A stretch of DNA of 64,000 nucleotides from Ulota crispa (lineage: Eukaryota; Streptophyta; Bryopsida; Orthotrichales; Orthotrichaceae), in assembly GCA_963920765.1 (NCBI GenBank), contig OY987246.1, positions 17,604,868 through 17,668,867 on the forward strand. The letters run 5' to 3'. This document shows, piece after piece, positions 1 through 9,800 of the stretch; position 1 is the first letter of the stretch; each line of letters starts with the position of its first letter. The position numbers and the translations under genes were made by a program. The notes under the pieces are model-generated. The model was given only the letters and a program-made list of their open reading frames with translations. It ran no database searches and was not told the DNA's origin.

Positions 1-228
1 CGACCATTGAACGACCATAGGGCATAGTATATACGCTGCCGTATAATTTGCATTTGCTATCAGGAGGGAGTTTTAATTTGAGATCTCATAAACTCACTAT
101 AATTGCATTGAACTATTTTTCAACTTCTTTGTTGATCTAAAATGTAGTAAAGGTATGAATCCATTTCAAATACAAGAAAAATACCCCGTATTGTACTGGT
201 CGCAAAGGCACGCTTAGACCTTTAAGGG
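1..228. mobile_element. TTAA-flanked miniature element, copy A (left end outside window)
   Basis: This is the right part of a small repeat that ends in GGG followed by TTAA (229-232). It matches the element at 869-1103 along its length in the same orientation, sharing for example the stretch around 'gttttaattt' and 'caacttcttt'. It lies in intron 2 of the NDUFA9-like gene. No coding capacity is visible. The TTAA plus CCC/GGG layout is that of piggyBac-like elements; the family name is inference. Confidence 0.6.
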
Positions 229-276
229 TTAACTAACCAGGAGCTAACCCTAAAATGCAACAACAAGAACACATAC

Positions 277-740
277 CGAGTTGCTGAACCACATAACGCC
301 CGAGAAAGCCAGTAGCTCCAAAAACTGTTGCAACGACGCCACTGCAAAATCCGCACCAACATTGTGTCACGTTTGAATCGCAATCCCCTGCTACAGCCCC
401 TCGGGACTTGATATCTGGTGATCGAGCATTAATGACACAGAAAAGAGCGAAGAAAACTTAGAAAATGTATTCAGAAATGAGAAAAAAGAGATTTATAGCA
501 CCTCACAGACGATCTACCGCCCGTGCCCTTCTTCACAGGGCGGTGACTGCCCGACACCGCCAACGACGACGAATAACGAACTCCGCCATTGGCGATACCG
601 AAATCCTTGGCCTGATCGGCAAGGAGATTCGCCTCCTGGTTCTGTAATGCCGCAGCCCAGGCACGCGCATCGGCGGAGGCGGAACGGGTCCCGGCCTTCC
701 TGACTAGAGCACCCGCCATAGCTCCCCCAATCCGCTGCAA
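277..740 (-). CDS. NADH dehydrogenase (complex I) 39-kDa/NDUFA9-like subunit, 5' part
   Basis: Accessory subunit of mitochondrial complex I with an atypical SDR NAD(P)-binding fold. Two exons on the minus strand are visible: exon 1 at 740-502 (79 codons plus 2 nt, donor GTGCT) and exon 2 at 341-277 (acceptor TTTTGCAG, donor GTATGT). The joined frame reads ...[30 protein letters not shown], in which GATGFLG is the dinucleotide-binding glycine motif; this closely follows the plant NDUFA9 N terminus as I know it. The first residues are rich in Arg, Ala and Ser and lack acids, as expected for a mitochondrial presequence. Start could be ATG 740 or the in-frame ATG at 719. The gene continues beyond position 1, so it is partial. 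Identity is strong because the glycine loop and the flanking GRSSVSG and GRYVVQQL all fit. Confidence 0.85.
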
Positions 741-868
741 CCCTAATTCTGAAACCCCCGGAGGAGAACAAACACCTCCTTCGCTCTTCGTCTCCTAGGC
801 CTCGAGCCTTCTACATTCCAACACCACCATAAATTACGTGACGTTCCCTGCGGTTCCCATGTTTTTAA

Positions 869-1103
869 CCCTTAAAGGACCGAGCTACTATAATACATAC
901 TATACTATGTATGCTGCTATATAATTGGCATTTGCTACCAATAAAAAGTTTTAATTTGGGATCTTGACTACCTCACTAGAACAACATTGATCTATATTCC
1001 AACTTCTTTATTGATCTCAAATGTAATAAAAGTGTGGATGCCAAATATAAGAAAAATATGTCATATTATACTGAATGCAAAGGGTTGCTTGATCGTTCAA
1101 GGG
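869..1103. mobile_element. TTAA-flanked miniature element, copy B
   Basis: A complete element of 235 bp flanked by TTAA at 865-868 and 1104-1107. Ends are CCCTTAAAGGACCGAGC on the left and, read from the right on the other strand, CCCTTGAACGATCAAGC. It is a direct copy of the sequence at 1-228. A third, partial copy without its ends is seen at about 1480-1580. It lies just upstream of the NDUFA9-like gene start. Non-coding. Confidence 0.7.
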
Positions 1104-1147
1104 TTAACCCCTAGATGTCCCATTGGAATAGTAGGTATGATGCCATA

Positions 1148-1472
1148 TACTGTACACCAAATAGTGTATTTAGGTTGCCTTAACAATTAGGTTGCCTTAC
1201 CTTGGCAAAATTACCTCATGACTCACCCTTGGCCACATGGAGGGGTATGCAACTCTCTTCATGCTACACTAATTCTTAGTTTTGTCTAAAGTTCCAACTT
1301 TCATGCTCCTTAACTTTGATGCTTGTTAATACACCCAACTTTTGCTTTCTCCAATTTTTATCATAATAATTATTGACCAAAGTTTTTTGTAATCATGGTA
1401 AATATTTAAATAGTGTAAAATGTTGAGAAATTAGTATGGGGCAACCTAAATGCACTATTTGGTGTAGTGTGC
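1148..1472. mobile_element. Inverted-repeat MITE with ACACCAAATA ends
   Basis: Terminal inverted repeats of about 30 bp: the left end reads ACACCAAATAGTGTATTTAG and the right end is its near-exact complement (CTAAATGCACTATTTGGTGT). It has no open frame. A related copy lies at about 53691-53955, sharing the ACACCAAATA ends and the internal 'aggttgccttacctt' stretch. Superfamily not determined; no clear target duplication. Confidence 0.55.
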
Positions 1473-2222
1473 ACTTGTTACCAATATGAGGTTTTAATTT
1501 AGGATCTGAAATAGCCCATTAGAATTGCATTAATCTATATTCTTTGTTGGTTTTAAATGTAGCAAAAATATGGATTCATTGCTCATCAATTGGTCACTTG
1601 GAGGTGCATGCAACTCTCTATTGTAAATATTTGAATTTCACATAGTTTATGACTTAAACGCAACTAATTTGTTTTTTTAGAGCTTCATTGTTGTTGCTAG
1701 GCCCTTTTAAAATTGTATGTTGCATTAAGTTTTGATAAAAAATAGCCGTGGCAGCAGTAAATATTTACATAGCGTAAAATGTCGAGAAATTAGTGTGCAG
1801 CAACCTTAAGGCAATATTCAGTGTAGAAGAGGTCTTCGGTGACCGGAATCACCGGATGGTTCGCACTTAGATCTAAGACCGTTACCTACAGTGTGAGTCA
1901 AGCGCGGTACAGCACACTCGGAGCCTATGGCCGCTGGGCGCCAAGAGCATTTGACAAGAATCGGAGAACTAAAGCTTACGAACGGCGAGGCTGCCAATGT
2001 TGGCCACTATCTTGACATGAATATGAATTTTTTTGCTTAATCTTTAGGATCATAAATTCCAGTATTGCACAGAATTTAAAATTTCGTTCGTTTTGGAGAA
2101 ATTTTCTGGAGCGTGGCGACAGATTTTCGGACATGATTTGGAACTGTGGCTGCTCAATTTGGTGTACTTAGAGCGACGCACGGCTGGTTTGATTAATCGT
2201 TAGGGTTATCGGTGGTGACGAA

Positions 2223-4658
2223 ATGGACACGGGATTTGGTGGCATGGATAGCGGTTTCCAGGGCGCAATCAAGACATTGGATTCTCATTTTGCCAAGGCG
2301 GATGCTATTCTTCAGGTTAGTTCGATTCGAAGTTTGCTCTTGGAAATCGAGCTTAGAGAACAGGACCTAATCTTACATAATTTGCAGATGATTTTAGAGT
2401 GAGATACGTAAAACGATTAGAAATCAGTAGTTCTACTTTCTCGCTTTTTGTGAAGGCTGTTCGAAGTTTGCTCTTGGAAACCGAAACCCCATATTCGATC
2501 AAGATGGAGTTGTCAGCTATATATGGAGTGTATCTGGACTTTGTGTTGGTCCAGATACACTCCATATATAACTGACAACTCCATCTTGATCGAATATGGG
2601 GTTCCGAGCTTAGAGAGCAGGACCTAGTCCAACATAATTAGCAGATGCATTTAGAGTGAGATACGCAAAAGGATTAATAATCAGTAGTTCTACTCTCTCA
2701 CTTTTTGTGAAGACTATTTGAAGTTTGCTCTTGGAAACCCGGGCTTAGAGAGCAGGACCTAGTCCAACATAATTTGCAGATGAATTTAGAGTGAGATACG
2801 TAAAACGATTACCGGTAGTAATTATTAGTTCTATTCTCTCACTGTATGTGAAAGGCTGTTCGGATTTGTGTTGGTAATGTCTGTTGACGCCATGCCTCAC
2901 GGAATGTTTGTTTCTCGAGGGGGAATTAGAGTTAGATAGAGATACATATTTCTCGTTTGCGTTTGTAGAGTCGAATATACGATCAGAGTCTATTTTTTGC
3001 TTGATAATGAAACCGATGTCAATACTTCTTTGAAAAGTCTGATTTTCTAACATAATTAGCAGATGAATTTAGAGTGATACATGTGAAATGATTAGTAATC
3101 AGTAGTTCTACTCTCTCACTTTTTGTGAATGCTGTTCGGATTTGTGTTGGTAATTTCTGTTGACGCCATGCCTCACGGAATGTTTATTTCTCGAGGAGGA
3201 ATGAGAGTAAGATAGAGATATGTATTTCCATTACTTTTAGCTCGTTTGCGTTTGTAGCGTCAAATATACGATCAGAGTCTATTTTTTCCCTTGGTAATGA
3301 AACTGATGTCAGTACTTCTTTGTAAAGTCTGATTTTCTTACATGTCCTGAATTTGTCATATATAGGTGCATGTAAATCTCGTTCAAGTGCATCCTTAATC
3401 TCTTTCAAATGAAAAATTTGAATAGTCTTCAAAACACTCAAAACTTATTAGTGTTTATTTGAGGCTCTACTACCTTAGAATCATATTGCACCAAGTGTAT
3501 AGTTGAGGACATCCACCATGACGTAGTTATTGAGGTCATGTTAAGGAGAGTGACAGAGCTATTTAGACGACTCTTTGCAGTTGTGGTATAGTTTGGATTC
3601 TTACGCTTTTTCCATGTATCAAACGTGCAGCTCGTGAATAACAAACTGGAGAACGAGTTTGAAGTAACATATCCGGGCAATGTAAGTATCTCGGCATCCT
3701 GCTTTATTCTGGCCCTGTGAATTTAAACTTTCATTGTCCTTCTCTTCTAACATCTCTTTCTCTTGGTTGCTTGCGAATAGGCAAATCCTCTGAAGTTAGT
3801 TGCCCGAGCAAAGGGATTGCAGGACGAGCTTCCGCTGGTCAGGGAGGAGTGTGACAAGCTTTTAGCTGCCAAACAGGTCATATTCCGAACACTTTATCTC
3901 TCTATGAAGTATCAGATATATTTTCGCACAGCAACTACCTTTTACCCTCTGGGAAGTACTAAGTCACGTTCTTTTTAACACAGGAGAACATAAGTTATGG
4001 TAGCCATCTCTTTCAATAATATGGCTTTTAACATTGGAAACGGGAGATGTTTGCAGGATGTCATAGACGCTGCGAGAACTACTCTGGTGAAAAATAGGCA
4101 ATTATTATGTCAATTGCAAGCTCGGGCCGGCCTCTCCGTGAGTAGTGATACAGACGATCCAATCTACTCATCATTTATGAAGGTGCAAGACTCGGCGCCC
4201 TTGCTGTCTCGTTGGTTACGTAAACTATCATATTCTTTCTTCGTTATCTGTAATCCTGCATAACAATGTTTTCTTGGTAATTTGCAATTCACTTCTCTTT
4301 TTTTGTGCATGCTAGACACTCGAGGAGTGGGATGAACAGATGGAAATGGCTTTAGGTACGTAATCATTGCTTTCTCTTATGTTGGTTCTGATTTTACTTT
4401 TACAAAGTGATCATTTCAGTGGTGCTAATGCCTGTGCAGTATTTCACTTAGCTTCAGAAACCAAGCCATTAGGGCCACATGCTGTGTGCTTGGGCACATT
4501 TTTTATGACTGCATTTGATCGTTGATGTGACATCTAGTCTTCCACATTTTTTTAAAATTCATGCTATTCCGAATGCAGTCACAGACAACGAGCTATCTGC
4601 ACGTCCCGACCTTAATCTGGAGCTCTTTCGATCGAAAGTCTTCAAGAGGGATGAGTAA
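2223..4658 (+). CDS. SKA2-like spindle and kinetochore-associated protein
   Basis: Six exons: 2223-2315, 3631-3681, 3781-3876, 4057-4182, 4316-4355 and 4579-4658, giving 161 residues. All junctions are GT-AG and phases agree. SKA2 is a small coiled-coil protein of the microtubule-binding SKA complex at kinetochores. The order of features fits SKA2: an N-terminal helix (AIKTLDSHFAKADAILQ), a short segment LENEFEV-TYPGNANPLKLV that parallels the 'LEYEIKTNHPD...NPVTLL' core of animal SKA2, then two helices (LPLVREECDKL and VIDAARTTLVKNRQLLCQLQ). The protein has an acidic C-terminal tail after about residue 110, longer than animal SKA2 (about 121 aa). The start ATG is the first in a frame leading into the donor. 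Intron 1 (1.3 kb) holds tandem repeats and a perfect-looking hairpin. Identity rests on a short divergent family, hence moderate confidence. Confidence 0.72.
2349..3350 (+). repeat. Degenerate tandem duplications in SKA2 intron 1
   Basis: A unit of about 130 bp beginning near 'gcttagagagcaggaccta' and running through 'agatgaatttagagtgagat' and 'agttctactctctcac' occurs at about 2349-2480, 2607-2738 and 2742-2862, with a shorter fourth copy at 3050-3137. A second segment of about 200 bp, marked by 'ttgacgccatgcctcacgg' and 'atacgatcagagtctatttt', follows copies three and four (2863-3050 and 3138-3345). The intron has thus grown by repeated local duplication. Confidence 0.75.
2485..2603. repeat. 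Near-perfect 54-bp-arm hairpin
   Basis: Left arm 2485-2538 and right arm 2550-2603 are reverse complements over 54 bp with a single mismatch (C at 2517 where the complement predicts T), separated by an 11-nt loop. It lies in the sense intron of the SKA2-like gene. A related but more diverged hairpin lies at 63186-63312; both contain the stretch TATATATGGAGTGTAT. It may be a very young miniature transposon or a hairpin RNA precursor. Confidence 0.75.
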
Positions 4659-6499
4659 TGTCGTTCGAAGTCATGATTGAACTTTTCAAGCCCAAGGACG
4701 AATACAGGTCGCTGTCAAATGAGATATTTTTGCTTGACTCCACTCACACGTTAGAATCTCGGTGTAATGAAGCTCTCTTGGATCTACTGCTCGTCTCAAC
4801 TTAGTTATCATCCGATCTGAAGACTGAATCTGGAGTGTATGGATCCAACTCAGCTGAAAGTTACATCTAATCACTAATAATATTTCGCTTTTCTCTCATG
4901 ATAAGTTGAAATTCTTACCTGTAATTGATGTTTGATATTTGGCAGTGGAATTACCAGCTAGTAAGACTAAAGCCTGTCATTCAATGGATAGGCTCGCTGC
5001 AATTGAGTCATATCTGCCATACACTTTTCTAGTTAACCACTGATGTAAGACTATTAGGACCTGTTGAGCTCAACGAATGGAGGCGTCCTGTTCCCAGGTC
5101 TATGTAGGCGAGTATATGGCTGTTATAGTGTCTTTGGTTATTTCGTTTATTCATAGATGACTAACCGATTTGGCAAGGTATAAAACTGAAAATGAAGTTG
5201 GCTTCTGTGCTAAGTTCCAGCCAATGTGAGAATATTCTTGATTGGAGTAACAACGTACAGGGGGTAGAGCAAGTATACAACACCATGTCATGTCATTCAA
5301 AAAATTTTGCATATAACATAGAACAATCGGCATTTTGTTGTCTTGCATCATTGATATTGAACCTTCTGTAATCTCATTCAAGTAAACCAGATTTTAGTTC
5401 ATAAAAACCAAAACTTTTTTTTTTGGTGAACATAATTGGCATTTTGTTGTCTTGCATCATTGATATTTAATTCTTATGTAATTCCAATCAAGCACACCAA
5501 ATTTCAGTTCGTATAAACCAAAACTCCATTTGTGGTGAATTATTTTGTATAAGATTTGTGGTTTCACATGATAATTGATTGAAAAACATTGTTGGTGACT
5601 TTTTGAGATTTGATTGCATGGGTACATAGGAGGCATCCATACACACATCTCCTACATAAAAAAAAAGAGTTTCACTAAATAACAAAATTATGATTTATGT
5701 AGAATTAAATGTGAAGTGTGACATGTCCAAATTTTGTAAATAGATGTATTTCTTTAGGATAATTAGATTTTTTCTATTTTATTCATACATTGACCAAGCT
5801 AGTTTTTACCTCTAAGCATGATGGTATGTTTATTTTTTTACAAAATATGCTTTTCGATGATCCTTTCCAAATGTCTCCCCTTTCATTGCTTCTGTAAATT
5901 AAGGAATTTGCCATTCCCAAGGCAGTGCAATAAGAAAGGAATTTTGAGCGTCCTCTACACAGTTCAAATGACAAATTGAAAAACCTACTCCAATGAAAGG
6001 TCTACACCTCTTGGCAAATCTTTGCCTAAATCTTACCTTGACAGGCTATTGACGACCACTACACTAAGAAACTCTTGTGAAAAACTAAATAAAATTGCCA
6101 AATTTCACCTTGAGTAGAAACCCAGTTTGCCAAAGTTTGGATGAAATTAGTTTATATTAGTAGTTTTTTGGATGAACTTTCACATGTCATTAACTTTTTC
6201 TAATTTTAGCCAAATTTTCCTTACCTCTATGCATTCTAGGGTGCCAGTTGCTCTATCTTGACAAAAAAAACAAAAATTAAACATTGATTTAGAGTAGTCT
6301 ATTTTTTTTTGTTCTGATAGCACCGTGTGCCCTCCCAAGAATGGAGAATTCTCCAAGGGAGGCAGTCTTGCTAAGGTAGGATGTTCTAATTTGAACCATT
6401 CTCTAATTTGGACCAGTTAGTTTGCTAAGCTCACCTAACTCATCAATGACAATAATAAATATTTGATCTAAAATGTTAGTCCTTCCTAGAGCTGGTCCA
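4659..6499. other. Intergenic DNA with local duplications
   Basis: No gene seen. It holds the SKA2 3' flank, then a roughly 107-bp tandem duplication (about 5330-5435 and 5436-5540, marked by 'cattttgttgtcttgcatca'). The second copy runs into sequence related to the arms of the foldback element at 22885-23727. A block of about 60 bp at 5945-6005 (marked by 'acaaattgaaaaacctactc') recurs at 6560-6620, so the 0.55 kb between them is flanked by direct repeats. Sequence at 6360-6510 is related to repeats at 42292-42470 and 52720-52880. Confidence 0.5.
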
Positions 6500-6689
6500 A
6501 ATTGAAGCACCCTATTTTTGACAGGGGGCCTCATGACGCCCAAAAAAACACTGAGTTAGAGTGTCCTCTACTGAATTCAATTGACAAATTGAAAACCTGC
6601 TCCAATGAAAGGTCCTACACCCACCCACTCCATTCAATTCCCCCTCGTTTACTGCTCCGCCTCGGTTGCAGCTCTCGACCCTTTTCACA

Positions 6690-6819
6690 CCGCCTCGGAG
6701 TCCCGGACCCCCTCGTCTCGTCTCTCTCGACATTCGACGTGCCTTGGAGCCCGCACTCCAGCTCTCGTCTCGTCTCGTCTGTGTGTGTCCTCCTCGCAGC
6801 TCCAGCTCCAGCTCCAGCC
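6690..6819 (+). promoter_or_regulatory. CT-rich leader of the dehydratase gene
   Basis: Pyrimidine-rich DNA with TCTCGTCTCGTCTCGTCTGT and a CAGCTC repeat directly precedes the ATG at 6820. CT-rich leaders like this are common in plant 5' UTRs. Several open frames cross it on both strands, but they are composition effects and not genes. Confidence 0.4.
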
Positions 6820-9800
6820 ATGGGCGCCGTCCGTGCCTACCTCGCGGTCTACAATTGGCTTCTCTTTGCCGGATGGTGACATTCACTTCAAACTCCCCCA
6901 ACTCCCCCAACGTTGTGCTCTTTTGAGTTGTCTCTCTCTCTCACTCTTTCTTTCTGGCGCTGTAGAATCAACCGAACGTTGTTCATTAGGAGGCTTGTGT
7001 AGTTTTCTACGTCAGCTGGCTTTATATAGATTGGATTGGAATTGAAAAATAAATAAATAAAGAAATATTTTCTCTTTTATGTACTCTCTCCCTTACTCTT
7101 TCTGGCGCTGTAGAATCAACCGATGGGCTTGGAACGGGCAAGAGTAATGAGCTATGAAAGTATGCTCGACACCGATTTGACAGGGGTGGTGTGTGCTTGC
7201 AGGTCACAGATTTTGTACTCGGCAGTGAAGGCGTTGTCCACCAAAGGACTTCCGGGCGTGTACGATGCCGTGGAGAAGCCTCTGCAGATATGGCAGACAG
7301 CTGCGTTGTTTGAGGTCTTCTCCTTTTCTCCTTGATTGCCCTTTGGTACAGTGCAAATGCAAGACAGCATTAAGCAACAAAAGACCTAACAACCATATGA
7401 GTTGTTCATAACATCTCTTAATAAGTTGAAACTCTTTGTAATTATATACCAAACAACTGCGTTGTTTGAGGTCTTCTCCTTTTCTCCTTGATTGCCCTTT
7501 GGTGCAATGGAAGAGGGTAATGCTATATTTGTCAGTGGGGATGTGTGAGTCATGAGTCAGGCGCCTAGATTTTTTTTGTCAAAATATTAGGTTTCACTTA
7601 TAACTGTGTACGTAGGACCTACCAATTGTGCATTTTATACTTTCATCTTTTGAGAAATTTGTTGTTTTTTTAATTTTTTCTTCTTTGATTTTTGAGCTCA
7701 AAATTGGTTCTTGCTCACAAAATCTTGACTCAATGCTCATAAGCTCATAAGTTCACTAATTTACGCTCACAAAAGAGTGTTGTTATCTGGATACAAGACA
7801 ACATAAAGCAAGAAAAACTTAACAACCATATGAGCTGTTCATAGTACCCCTCAATAAGCTGAAACTCTTTGTACCCATAAGCAAGGTCTTAGGATAAAAA
7901 TTACCAAAGCAAGAATTCCTTAGGATAAAAGTTTATTGTAATAATCTGGAGTTAGCGGTTGCTAGAACAAATTTGTTGGCATTTGAATTCAGCTACTATC
8001 TGACATTTTTGGTCAAAATTTTATTGGTTAAGGTTGTCTTGCATTATATCATCCCTAAATGTGTTATCATTTTTGGTCAAAAATTTGTTGGTTTATGGTG
8101 TCTTGCATTTTTATCGCATTATATCATCCTTAAAATGCATTACCTGGTAGCAATTTCCAAGGCTGCTTTGTGCGGATTCCTCTGTTTTCCCAAAAACTAT
8201 TACTAACAAGTGTTTTTATTTTGTGCTGTTTTGATTTCTGGATTTTCCAGATTTTCAATAGTGTTGTAGGTATGAAACAAAAAATCCCCTCCCTCTGAAT
8301 TATTTATGTTTTGACTTCTTTTTTATGGTTACTTTTTGGATGATTTGTGACGCCAAATGGTTGTGTAGTTTCATTCTCTTGCTTCAGTTCGTGTATGGAA
8401 TTTTTGGATTGCTTTATTAACCTCACTTGCACTTCGGCTGCAGGAATCACAAGGTCTCCAGTCATGGCTACACTCCCCCAGATTGCATCACGCGTCTTTA
8501 TCACTTGGGGTATTCTATTTAGTTTTCCCCAAGTAAGTTGCATAATTCCTTCGGCTTGGTTTACATTTCTTGCATTTTGAAACAAAGAAATTTAGGATGT
8601 ACCAATAAATAGAAGAAATTTTATCGTACTTTTTTGAATCTCAGAAATATGTTTTTGGAGTTGTTGTAATCGACTCTTAGCTTTTTGAAAGTGGACTTTT
8701 TTGTCTTTTACCAGTTTGCAAGTAAGAGTTTATTGCTCACAACCCTTGCCATTAGGGTTTTGCAGTTTCCGCTACCAATTCCATGTGTAATCTCGGACAA
8801 CTGGGTTGTATAATTGCAGGTGAGAGATCACTGGTTGGTGACGTCGTTGATCCTCAGTTGGGCCATCACCGAGGTGACAACAACTTCACCTAATTCTGGG
8901 TGACAACCCACATTTATTTACCGTCTTTTAGAAAATGGGTTTTTGTTAATGATTTTCATGGTTTCATTCCCAACAGGTCATCCGGTACTCGTTCTTCGGT
9001 TTGAAGGAGGTTTTTGGTTCAGCACCCCGCTTCCTTCTCTGGCTAAGGTCTTTACTTCACCCATGTTGCTATTAGTCTAAACTCATTCTTCTACCCCTTC
9101 TGATTAATATAACAAAAGTTGTTGCCTAATGTTTCAAATACAGTAGTGCTTGGATGAGGTCAACATTTTGGGGTAGAAAAAAATGTTAATCTTATTCAAA
9201 AATTGATCATAAACAAGCATTTCATTTGCATTACTTCCTTTGATTATGGTGGAATCAAGTTGGGGTGCTTTCCCATCCGTGTTTTGGTTCATTAATCAGA
9301 TGCCTTTCTAGTTGATGAGTAAGAATGAGCTTTGACAAAAAATAAGCGTTGATTGTACGCAAGCACTTGACCTTAACCGGACTGACAATACACATTTCCC
9401 ATAGAAAGGGATTGGGACTGTGATCCTATCCAATTTGTTTCTGCTACATAGATTGACGTTAACCAAACCAAGCACCACTGTATATAAGTCACAATATGAC
9501 AAGATAGAATCAACATTCTGTGTCTATGGAAAATTCGTTCCAGTATTCATAGTTAGATTGTGCAGGTACACTACTTTCTATATTTTATATCCCACTGGGA
9601 TCTGCAGCGAAGCCGGTCTTATATTCGTTGCTCTGCCATTCATGCGAGTAAGATTCTTAATTTTCCTGGTCGCTCTTTTCATACATTTTTCTTCAGCTTC
9701 ACAAATTTATTTCCAGAAATTATTCTAGCATTTTGCTCCTCTAACAGGCTCTTTCAAACAGGAAACCGGGCTTTACTCACTTCTTATGCCGAACAAGCTA

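Noticed and set aside
6502..7045. Several overlapping open frames around the HACD start on both strands
   Set aside because: CT-rich leader composition keeps several frames open; only the short frame from ATG 6820 joins to PAS2-like exons.
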